From Sapria himalayana (Eukaryota; Streptophyta; Magnoliopsida; Malpighiales; Rafflesiaceae), in the NCBI GenBank assembly GCA_029783825.1, contig JAREIK010010144.1:1-64000 (forward strand): a stretch of 64,000 nucleotides of DNA. Direction: 5' to 3'. This document shows, piece after piece, positions 39,761-50,830 of this stretch. The stretch's first letter is position 1, and each line of letters starts with the position of its first letter. The notes under the pieces were generated by a model, which was not told where the DNA came from, searched no databases, and worked only from the letters and a program-made list of their open reading frames with translations. A program made the position numbers and the translations under genes.

Positions 39761-40288
39761 AATGATGAGAATGATGATTTAGTTTTAAATGAATATATTC
39801 CTATGTAATGTTTTAGTTTTAACTATGTAACTATTTTATTAGAAAAATTTATTTACTAATACTTTTTGTAAATTATAAATAATGGTTTATAGTAAATGAT
39901 TTTATTCAATTTAATATAAAAATTTAAAAATATGTAATCAATTTTTTTGTAAAAAAATAAAATTATGAAAATAGCATTGGAATAAAAATAACTAGGTATT
40001 TTTCCATTGCTAATTTAGATAGGGAATTTTTTGTACATATTCAGTCGAAAATTATTAATTACTATTCTTAATTATGATTAAAATTAGCAATAGAAAAAAT
40101 AAAATTAGCGAGGGAATTTCCAAGTTTAAAAATTAGCTAGGAAAATTTTGTTCTCATTAATTTTTTGTAACGAACACTTAAGCTAGGGAATATTTCTATC
40201 ATTAATCCATCATTATTCTATTTTAAAGACACAATAAGCCCAAATAGCTAGGAAAATTTCTTTGGCTTTTTGGGCTTTTCTTGTAGTG
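39655..40288 (+). repeat. Right inverted arm and CACTA terminus
   Basis: Inverted partner of 31701-32280. It contains ATAAATAATGGTTTATAGTA, TAGCTAGGAAAATTTT-type subterminal repeats and the terminal CTTTTCTTGTAGTG (40275-40288), a near-perfect canonical CACTA end. Confidence 0.9.
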
Positions 40289-40409
40289 TAGATAGATAGA
40301 TAAATACAAGGATAGGTAGATAGTCAAATAGACAAATAAATAGATAGTCAGATAGAGAGATAAACAGATAGATAGATAAAGAGATAGAGAGATAAATAGA
40401 TAAATAGAC

Positions 40410-40440
<31 letters not shown>

Positions 40441-41310
40441 CATATAGACAAATTAAAAGATAGATAGATAGATAGATAGATAGACATATAGATAGATAGA
40501 TAGATAGATATCAGATAGATAGATATCAGATAGATAGATAAATAGATAGGTAGATAGATAGATAGACAAATAGACATATAGACAGACATATATATAGATA
40601 GACGTGTAGATAGGTCGGCAAGTAGACACATAAATAGATAGATTCTTAAATAGACATAAAGAGATTTAGATAGATAGATAGATAGATAGACATATATATA
40701 TATAGATTGATTGATTGATAGTCAGATTTATAGATAGATAGATAGACATATAGACGGATAGATAAATAGCTTGATAGAAAAATAGATAGATAAAAAATTA
40801 GATAGATAGATAAAAAGACAAATAGGCATATTGACATATTGATAGATAGATAGATTGACTGATAGCCATATAGCCAGATAGATAGATAGTCAGATAGTCA
40901 GATAGATAGATAGATAGATAGACATATAGATAGCTAGATAGATAGATAAAAAGATTTCTAGATAGACTAATAGATAGATAGATAGATAAAAAGATTGACA
41001 GATAAACAAATAGATAAATAGTCACATAGGCATATAGACATATTGATAGATATATAGATAGACAAATAAATATATAGAAGAATAAAAAGATAGATAGAAA
41101 GACAGATACATAAATAGACAGATATACAAATAGAAAAATAGATAGATAGATAGATAGATAGACAGATAGATATATAGACAAATAGATAGACAGACAGATA
41201 GATAGATAGATAGATGGACAAATAGATAAAAAAATAGATAGACAGACAGAAAATCAGATAGACAATTAGATAGATAGGCAGATAGACAGACAGATAAATA
41301 AATAGATAAG
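40289..41310. repeat. GATA array between two CACTA blocks (GATA on + strand)
   Basis: About 1 kb of GATA units starting flush at the CACTA end at 40288. Two copies of ATATCAGATAGATAG occur near 40508-40535. Its orientation is opposite to the array at 31700 and to the one at 46257. Confidence 0.95.
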
Positions 41311-41790
41311 AGAGCTACCCTACCCCACCACTCCCTACAGCACCTTGCTCCCGTGTGGCTTTTCTAGAACATTTCTTCTCCTCTCAATGTGCTTGGACCA
41401 AAGATTATGATCTCTTAGATTCATTCTGTTAGTCCATTAACCCTATAGTTTCTGCTACCATATGGTTCTTCTCTTGGTTCGAAGCTAGCACCATCACTTA
41501 TTAGTATGTGACAACCTAACTGCAAAATAGTTCATTCAATGCACATCCATGGCTGTAAATAATTTAATATAAACTCCATAAAAACAATATGCACTCCATT
41601 AAAATAATACACAATCACAAATATACCAAAATTGTAATTATAGACGTGAACAAACACAAATCTGAGTTGATAGTCATACAACTCCAAAAATATCTAAAAG
41701 ATGGCTAGGAATGATGTTTAGAGAGAGTGTGTGTGTGTGTAAAAAAATAAAATATTTCATAAATAATTAAGTTAATAATAGCTTAGCCTC
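41311..41790. other. Unassigned segment at the edge of the inverted CACTA fragment
   Basis: About 480 bp of comparatively C-rich sequence (CTACCCTACCCCACCACTCC near 41315) followed by AT-rich DNA with a short GT run. No open frame or family is recognisable, and it is not present at the equivalent place in the 20.6-21.2 kb copy. Confidence 0.45.
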
Positions 41791-42073
41791 CTTTTTATCT
41801 TGCAGAGATCGATAACGATTGAACCCATCCATAGGAAGTACCATGACAATGTCTTAAAGCATTGAATCAGAATTTATTCGTGTGTCTCACATCAGATGTC
41901 CTGCAAAGATTCACAGTTAGGTTAATCAGAAAAACATAAAACAAAACTAGTATAAATAAAAATGATATCACCAAAAAAGTTTTATCATGTTTAGCTACAC
42001 ATTGAAAAAATCAAAAATCAATCAGAAATAATTCTAATACAAATTCATCCTCATTATTAGTTTTGCATTTTTG

Positions 42074-43999
42074 CTAGCCTCTCCCATGTGGTTTCGCAGC
42101 TGGTTCTCAGAATGCTATCTGTCGCGTCAAGGCAGCTAACTGTGACTCCATATAGGTGATCAACTGTTTCATTACATTTTTAACTTTCTTTCATCTCATC
42201 ATTCAATTCTATAATCTCTTCATTCAATTCTTTCAATTTTTGCATTTCTTCCTTCAAATGAGTAATCTGCTCATCCTTCACTTCTTTAATTTTTTGTATT
42301 TCTTCCTTTAAATGAGAAATCAGTTCATCGTTCTCTTTCATTTTGGTCCATAACTTCAAAACATTCATTTGTTTCCATTATTTTTTGTTCGACTACCTAA
42401 CCCACCACTGTTGTAACAAATGAATTAGAAGCACAACTGCTACAAAATGTCACTCCCATCAAGCCAATGCCATACGCTTGCTGGTTCTTATGACCTTCTA
42501 TGATTTCTAAAATTATAGGATCATAGACAATTGGTTGAAGATCCATAGAAGCCTCAACTTTTTGAGAAGCAACTCTCACATGCTCCTCCATGAGTTCCTA
42601 TGAAAAAATAGAAAACAAATAATTTTATAGATATACATAAAATAAATTTAATATTTTGGATTCCAAACTACTTTCAAAACTTACTATAGTATTATAAAAT
42701 TTTATTAATATAAAAGATTCTTACAGCAATAATCTGAGACTTGTTGTCAACAAACTGACCATCCACTTTTTTCACATGCATTATCCTGAAAATCTCATAA
42801 AAATTGAGATCTTGACCCAATTCTCCAGCCTAGAGTCAATATTTATATAGTTAAAAAAAATGTTAAAAAATTTAAACAAAATTAATAAAACCATCCATAA
42901 ATTTGATTTATTTGGACTATTAGGAAAACTACTAAATATATAAATGTTTTAAACTTTAAAATTGTACAAAATCTCGAGCATGCTCAATGCTCGACTTTGA
43001 CCCTATTGTGTGGTGAGACATTCCTATACCGAGTATGGCTAACTCAGTCAATCGATTTTTGCTAGCAATGTTTTATTTTTTTACATCTGGCTCCTCCCAA
43101 TGCTTAAGACACTCAAGCCAATCATCCTCAAATATAAAATATGATCTATCTTTTAGATTCTTCAATTTATAGACAAAATCTAAATACCATACAGCAGCTT
43201 TGCTCTCCCACAATAGCTTTATCTTTCCATCAAATTTGGGTGCCCAAGTGCACTAATTCTACATATAGAAAAATCACCAAAAATTGATATTAATAATAAT
43301 GACATTATTATTTACTACTTCAATAATAACCAACATATTAGTTAAATAATTAGATAAATAATTTTCAATACTTTTATTTCATTGTTTTTACCTAAAAGTC
43401 ATTAAAATTAAAATCTCTTGTCGATTCCAAAACTTTCTTCCATGAAAATGCTTTAGAATCGATAATTTTTTTTGAAAGACTTTATAATTATAGCTAAACA
43501 CTTGTGATATGGAATAAAACTGTACAAATAAATACATAACATTAAAAACAAGCAAATCAATAATATAAATATAAACCCACTAAAAGAAACATCATAATTT
43601 TTTATTCAATTAATATTTATATATTTCATATATCTTCCAACCAAAATCTTAATTACTAACCTAGCACTGAATGTAGAGGAAGGCACAGTATTTGATGATG
43701 TCGCTGGTGTTGCAAATGGGGGAACTGTCAGTGTAAATGGTGGTGTAGAAATTGCTGATGGATCAAAAGTGTGTAGAGAGGGCAATGAGTGGTGGGCTTA
43801 TATCTAATAAAGGTGATGGTAGAGGTGTCAATGAAAGTGATGGTGATGGAAATGGAGATGGTGATTGTGATGTTGAAGTCTGGATATGGTTGGTATTTAA
43901 TGCCACTAAATTTGCAATGTGATGTAAAATACAAGATGAATTTCATTCATTTCTGCATCCACGTCCACCTCCACAATGACCACATCCTTTATGTGCCAT
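42074..43999 (-). pseudogene. TNPA-like (Transposase_24) pseudogene, minus-strand copy
   Basis: The start at 43999 gives MAHKGCGHCGGGRGCRNE then a stop, parallel to MVPKGLGHGRGRRGH of the other copy. It continues with a Ser/Pro/Leu-rich segment (HIQTSTSQSPSPFPSPSLSL). Later exons lie around 43520-43390, 43260-42965 and 42850-42725. The final exon, about 42600-42074, has EEHVRVASQKVEASMDLQPI, then YGIGLMGVTFCSSCASNSF, and a strong coiled coil at 42368-42180 (DELISHLKEEIQKIKEVKD, then EMQKLKELNEEI). The coiled coil is longer and less damaged here than in the 20 kb copy. Stops and small frameshifts remain elsewhere. It follows the TNP2-like relic on the same strand, as in the other copy. Confidence 0.82.
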
Positions 44000-44139
44000 C
44001 TAATATACAAAAAATAAAAACATAGAACAAATAATAGAGATATGATGAACAACCATGCATCTAAGAATAATACACACCAAAATATTTCAACAAAATATAA
44101 AAAGTCTTTGATAGTATAATATTATAAAATAATCATAAA

Positions 44140-46256
44140 TGTTAAATTATCAACATCACTATCATCATCCAATGGATCTTCTGATTTCATCTAATTCTGA
44201 TGGATGTTCAAGCTCATCTTCAGATAGAAATTGACCATCTTCAATTTCTATTATGCCACTATTTGAGTCACATAAATTTTCTAGGTCTTCATCTACATGC
44301 ACAGGCTTAATATTATTTAAATCATCTTCTTGAAATGTCGGTGCAATAGCTAAGTTTGTACTTCTTTCTTGAGATGTTAGTACTTCAAAAATAGATCGAG
44401 CTTTGATTTTTCAAATCATCCACTAGTCATTCTTATCACGAGATAAACTTGGATATGATAATAATATACTTGAGTGGCTTGAACTACCATAATAAATGTC
44501 TCATATAGATTATATATGTGTTTATGGTTATTATTCATTAGCTTATAATCCGAATGAATCTTTATACCCACATTTCGTGTAGGATCAAACCACTCGCACT
44601 TTAATAATACAATCATATTATTTTCATGTCGAGAATACTCCAACTCAATAACTTTTGTGAGTTGACCATAATAATCAATCTCATCTTCACTATAATCTAA
44701 GCCTTTAATACATACACCATTATTCATTGTTGCTTTAGGAGAACTATGCCCAATTGTGTGAAATTTATATCCATTAATAAAATATACAGGATAGGTTTTC
44801 ACATATCTAAATGGGCCTTTACTTAGATTCTAAATGAAAATATTGGAATTTCCAATTGAATGATCATTTACTTGTTACATTAATTAAACAAATGATGTTA
44901 ACAACTAAAAAAATACTAATAAATTAAAAATTTCAAATAATTAAACCTTAATAATTCTCACATAGTTTTTGAACCAATTCAGAAAATCTATTATAGCATA
45001 TAATTGACCTCATTGCTGGAAATTATTGTTGCCTATTTTTTTAACTGTTCAACATAAATACCGCACAATTATAAATAAATGAAAAAAATGTATATCAATT
45101 TTTAATTATTCCTATTAAGGAAAAAATTACACTGATTAAACATACAACCATTTTGGGTATATATACACAATATATGGTGCAACCTTTTCATAATTAGGTA
45201 AAACATAGCTCCAGGTTGCTTTATACTCTTCATTTGTCATACATCTTTTCTTTGTTCTTCCAAATGTTCTTTCAGGGGGCTTGAAGATATATAGCTTGTC
45301 CATAAAATTACCTTTTTCCTACACATGACCTTCATAATTTCGAGGCACATTTCTAATCTTTGTATTAATATGATCCTCAAAATAATAATAACAAAGAGAT
45401 GATGCTTCTTCTACTAAATATGCATTGCAAATTGAACTTTCAACTTTTTCCTTGTTTCTAATATTCAATTTCAATTTACAAAGATACCTATAACCAAAAT
45501 AGTAGGTTTCAATTATATTAAATTACAATATTACTTTATGTTTGAAATAATAAAACATACCAACTTATATATATTTACATGTCAAAAGGATACATCCACC
45601 TATATTGTACTAGCCTTGCTATCTTTGCTTCATATGCCAAATGAAATGACAAATGCTCCATTGAGTCAAAAAAGCTTAGTGAGTATATCCATTCAAGCTT
45701 ACAAAGAATAACTAGTATGTCATTCTCCAGCCTAACCATGTCATCTATATTGATTGTGGTGGCAGTTAGCTGTTTGAAGAATAACTAACTTCTATAAGGA
45801 CCTTCCAAACACTTATGGGAAGTAATTCATGGAATGCAATTGGTATTAATCTATGCATAAATACATGATAGTGATGACTTTTCATTCCTAATAACTTAAG
45901 ATTCTTTATATCCACACATCTACCCATATTTGACACATTTCTATCAGAAAATTAGAAATTTTTAACCCATTCACACAATATCTCTCTTGCCTTCTTATCA
46001 TGTGTGTAACAAGCTTTAAAGAATTTTCCTATTGTCTCGTTAAATTTCAATTCAAGACACTGATAGTAATCATTCAACTCTTGTCTTGATTTTAAAGTGT
46101 ATTTTGTTTTCCATCTAAATTAAGGATAGTGTTGAAAACATTATCAAACACATTTTTTTCAATATGCATTACATCCAAGTTATGATGAATTAAATTGGAC
46201 TTCCAATAGGGCACATCCCAAAAAGTACTGCATTTCCTCCATCCAAATATATTGCA
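44140..46256 (-). pseudogene. TNP2-like transposase pseudogene, truncated, minus-strand copy
   Basis: Only the C-terminal half is present. It begins within the end of the Transposase_21 core at the array junction (46256). DUF4218 follows, about 46030-45570 (ILCEWVKN, SNMGRCVD, then FFDSMEHL and FHLAYEAKIARLVQYRWMYP), then DUF4216 at 44830-44416 (FINGYKFHTIGHSSPKATMN, LLKCEWFDPTRNVGIKIHSD, YETFIMVVQATQVYY) and an acidic C-terminal tail down to about 44140. DUF4216 has a 128-codon uninterrupted stretch, better preserved than the rest. The N-terminal zinc-binding domain and most of the catalytic core are missing. Confidence 0.85.
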
Positions 46257-48004
46257 TATTGCATATCTATCTGTCTAACTATCTATCTATCAATCGGTTT
46301 ATATATCTATCTAATTTTTATTTATCTGTCAAAGTATCTCTCTATCTATATGTCTGTCTATCTGTCTATCTATCTGTCTATCTATCTGTCTATCTATCTA
46401 TCTTTATGTCTATCAATCTTTATATCTATCTGTGTATCTACCATTTATCTTTCTCTTTATTTTTTTATTAATAATCAAATATTTTATCTGGGTATATAAT
46501 TGTCTATCTATATGACTATCTATCTGTCTGTCTGTCTGTCTTTCTATCTACCTTTCTATTTGTTTGTCTAGCAATCAATCTACTTGTCTATCATTCTATC
46601 TATTTATCTATATATGTTTATTTCTATCAATCTACATGTCTATCTATTTATCTATCTATTTGTATATCTATCTATCTATTTGTATATCTATCTATCTATC
46701 AATTTGTCTATCTATCTATCTATCTCTCTATCTATCTTTATTTATATCTATCTATCTCTATTTATCTATCTATTTATCCTTCTATCTATATGTCTGTTTA
46801 TCTATCTATTTATTTTTTTTTCAATCATTCTCTCTATCTATCTTTCAATATTTCTCTCAATCTGTATATGAATCTAATATCAATCAATCTATACATCTAT
46901 CTATCCATCTATCTATCTATTTGTATATCTATCTATCTATATATCTATATTTCTCTATTTATGTCTATCTAACTATATTTATTTCTATCTGTCTGTAAAT
47001 CTATTTATTTATCTATCTGTCTATCTAAATATCTAAATATCTTTCTATCTATCTATCTATCTATCTATATGTCTTTCTGTATGTTAATCTATCAGTCTAT
47101 CATCAATTAGACAATCTATATGTATATCTATCAATCTATCTATCCATCTATATTTCTATCAATATATCTATTTATCTATCCATCTATTCATCTATCTCTT
47201 TATATATTTATTTCTATCTATCTATCTATTTATCTTTTTATTAATTTGTCTATCTATCTTTCTATCTTTCTATTGATCAATCTTTATATTAATCTATCTC
47301 TCAATCTCTGTATCCATCTTTCAATCTTTCTTTCTATCAATCAATCTATTAATCTATCTATATATTTATCTATCTATCTTTCTTTCTATCTATGTATATG
47401 TCTGTCTGTCTATCTATCATCTATCTAACTATGCGAAGCTAGATACTCATAGCAAGGTGCTTTGAGTTAGCGAAGCACTTTGGTAGTGTCGAAGGCCTAT
47501 GTGCTATAATGTTGAGCCAAGGATGCTCCACCTTATCTTTATCTATCTGTCTGTCTGTTTGTCAGTCTTTCTATCAGTCTATCAGTCTATCTCTCACTCT
47601 ATCTATCAATCCGTCTATATATGTGTCTATCTCTCAATCAATCTATCAATCCATCTATCTATCTGTATATTTATCTATATGTCTATCTATCATTCTATCT
47701 ATCTATCTATCTATATATCTTTCTATCTATCTCTCTATCTATTTATCTATATATCTTTCTATGTACTTTTTTATTTATATGTTTATCTATCTATATATTT
47801 ATATGTCTATTTATCTATATATATATTTGTATATATATCTATTTATCTATCTATCTGTCTGTTTATCAATTTGTCTATCTATTTGTCTATGTATCTATCT
47901 ATCTATAAATCAATTTTCTATCTATCTATCTGTCAGTCTAATTGTCTATTTGTAGTCTATCTATCAGTCTATCTAACTAACTATCTATCTATATGTCTAT
48001 CTAT

Positions 48005-48054
<50 letters not shown>

Positions 48055-48350
48055 CTATCTATCTATCTATGTACCAATCTATTTATGAATTTGTCTATCT
48101 ATCTTTCTATATAAATTTTTAATATCTATTTAACTTTTTATTTATCTTTCTATATATTTTGCTAAAAATCTATCGATCTATAAGTCCATCTATTTATCTA
48201 TCGATTTTCAGACTATATACCTATGTATCTATTGGTTATCTATCTATCTATATATCTATCTCCTTTTCAATCTATTTATCTCTCTATTTTTATGTATATC
48301 TATCTATCTATCTATATATCTATCTATCTTTTTGTATATCTACGTGACTA
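46257..48350. repeat. TATC array with a small unique insert
   Basis: Degenerate TATC units beginning directly at the truncated transposase at 46256 and ending in a few degenerate bases before the CACTA terminus at 48364. It contains a TA run at 48010-48051 and a 105-bp non-repeat insert at 47431-47535. Confidence 0.95.
47431..47535. other. Unique 105-bp island inside the TATC array
   Basis: Starts near GCGAAGCTAGATACTCATAG and ends near GGATGCTCCACC. It contains GCGAAGC twice (about 47432 and 47471). It is GC-richer than everything around it and does not look like transposon end sequence. Origin unknown. Confidence 0.7.
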
Positions 48351-49254
48351 TATATTGATATTTTACTACAAAAAATCAAAAACAACTAAGGACAATTCCC
48401 TAGCCACTCGGGGTTTTCTTTTGCTAAATGGCATATAGCAACGGATTAACAATGGAAGCTTTCCCATTCTAAAGTGCTCGTCGCTATAAATTAGTAAGGG
48501 AAAGGTTTCCTATCTAAAAAATTTTAGCGATGAAAATATCCCCAGCTAAAATAATAATGTTCCTACCTAAATTAGCAAGCTAAATAGTAGTTTCCGTCAG
48601 CTAAATGGATATAGCAATGTAAGCTTTCCCAATCTAGTGTGCTCATCGCTAAAAATTAGAGAGGGAAATAGTCCATAGCAAAAAAATTTTAGCAGTGAAA
48701 AAATTCCTAGCTAACATATTAATTTTCCTATCTAAATTAGTAAGGGAAAAATTCCTTGCAAAATTAGCAAGAGAAAATTCCCTAGCTATTTTAATTTCAA
48801 AACTTTTTTCAAAAATTTAGTTTTTTAAAAAAAATTTAATTAAATAATTTAATATTTTTATATTAAATTGAATAAAAATAGAAACTATAAAAAATAATTT
48901 ATAATTAACAATAAATAAAATTATATAATAAATTATTCTAATTCAATATTTTACATAATTCAAACAAAAACATAACAAAATTTATTGCATCTTATTCATC
49001 AATGTATCTACCAACAATGCTTAAGTATAATCTATCCGTGCATTGACATTGTTTTCTTTCCCTCTGCTCCTCCGATCACCATCTTTCTACTGTGACAATA
49101 CTATCCAACTCGCTATGCGTCTTGTCTAGTGAAATATATCTTCACTTATACAAGCTTCGTATGGGAAACAATGTAGTAACATGACTATATTAAATTTAAA
49201 CTGTCAATCAAATCAAAATAAATAAATTAAAAAAGTTATGTTTTAATTAATATA

Positions 49255-49985
49255 TAATACTACAGTATATTTGTACATATATATTGTAGTGTATATGAAC
49301 ATATATACTAACATTTTTACTCGTTGCATGTATTCCTGAAGTATATCTAAATATATACTACACAATTATATGTACAATTATACTCAGTATATATGTACAT
49401 ATGTACTACAGTTTTATATGTACATATATACTCAGTATATATGTGTATATATATACTGAGTACATATGTACTCAGTATATATTTAAATATAATACTACAA
49501 AATTATATTTTCTTATGTACAGAGTATAAATGTACTTATATTATAGTATTATATTTACATATAAACTGAGTATATATGTACATATACTGCATTATTATAT
49601 GTACATATATACTAAGTACATATATACTAAGTATATATGTACAAATAATACTACATAATTATATGTGCTTATATATTGAGTATATATGTACATATACTGC
49701 AGTATATTTATAAATATACTAAGTATATAAGTACATATACTGCATTATTATATGTACATATATACTAAGTATATATGTACATATAATACTACATAATTAT
49801 ATGTGCTTATATATTGAGTATATATGTACATATACTGCAGTATATTTGTAGATATACTAAGTATATAAGTACATATATGCTATAGTATTATATGTACAAA
49901 TATACTTCAGTATATACGTACGTATATACTTAAGTATATACATATATTTATTTTGTAGTATATACGTGCATATATACTATAGTAG
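49255..49985. repeat. Palindromic AT repeat, block 4 (longest)
   Basis: About 730 bp of GTATATATGTACATATATAC-type units with ACTGCAGT, ACTCAGT or ACTAAGT linkers. A longer sub-repeat is visible: the sequence around 49614-49694 recurs nearly unchanged at 49764-49848. Its outer edge is about 890 bp from the terminus at 48364. Confidence 0.88.
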
Positions 49986-50009
49986 ACACACACACACACA
50001 CATATATAT

Positions 50010-50830
50010 GTATATATATATATATTCATACAAGTAGGTATATGTAGTTATACATAAATGTATATAAAGTTATAAACAAATATATAGATGTACATATATG
50101 TATACATAGTTATAAATATAGTTATATTTAATTATATATAATTTTATATAGTTATAAAAATATTTATATATAGGTATCCACATATAGTTACACATAATAT
50201 TCTATGTTGTTATACATGTAATTATAAAACTAGTTACATGTTATACATATAATTACCCATTTAGTTAAACTTATATTTATACGTGTAGGTATATATATTT
50301 TATTATTTAATTTTATATATTTATACATATAGTTATGTATAGGTATAGATTTAGTAAAATACATTTTTATATATTAATATATAAATAGGTATATTAAATA
50401 TATGTTGTAAATAATATATAAAAATTATTGATATTTAAATATATTTACAAATATATATATTTACATATATGTATACATAGTTACAAATATAGTTATATTT
50501 AATTATATAAAGTTTTATATAGTTATACAAATATTTATATATAGTTATACACATATAGGTAAACATAATGTTGTATGTTGTTATACATGTAATTATAAAT
50601 ATAGTACATGTGGTTATAGATTAGTTACACATTTAGTTAAACTTATATTTATACATGTAGGTATATATTTTTTTCATTTAATTTTATATATTTATACATA
50701 TAGTTATGTATAGGTATAGATATAGTAAAATATATTTTTATATATTAATATATAAAAATGTATATTAAATATATGTTGTATATAATTTATAAAAATTATT
50801 GATATTTAAATATATTTAAATACATGTAGT
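50010..50830 (-). repeat. AT satellite, inverted copy
   Basis: Reverse complement of the satellite at 12063-13785. For example TACATAGTTATAAATATAGT at 50103 and again, slightly changed, at 50473, and TACACATATAG motifs at both 50170 and 50550. About two repeat units are present. Confidence 0.82.

Larger units (their letters stand above)
31701..40288. mobile_element. Fold-back CACTA derivative with two 3'-type ends and captured host exons
   Basis: The left end begins CACAACAAAAAAAGCCCAAG at 31701. The right end, read inward on the minus strand from 40288, begins CACTACAAGAAAAGCCCAAA. Similarity continues inward for about 600 bp, so the element has long inverted arms, and both arms carry the end of the TNPA-like gene, each pointing outward. 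Between the arms lie AT-rich sequence shared with another CACTA element, exons of an EDR2-like gene (35118-36347) and an unidentified region (38280-39490). Flanking trinucleotides are tat and tag, so a 3-bp target duplication is not intact. The array is TATC on the left and GATA on the right, which is not expected for a simple insertion. Confidence 0.85.
41311..46256 (-). mobile_element. Inverted CACTA coding fragment without termini
   Basis: Read on the minus strand, this block runs through the same order as 16200-20620: end of the transposase core, DUF4218, DUF4216, TNPA-like exons, then the 3' region with TGAATCTTTGCAGGACA. It has no CACTA ends. At 46256 the transposase core is cut inside a codon stretch equivalent to about 16210 and joins a TATC array directly. 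At 41311 it joins a GATA array. The outermost 41311-41750 (including GTGTGTGT at 41731) has no match that I can see in the + strand copy. Confidence 0.85.

Noticed and set aside
41311..41345. Telomere-like CTACCCTACCCC near 41315
   Set aside because: Only two imperfect units, not CCCTAAA, so there is no telomeric repeat.
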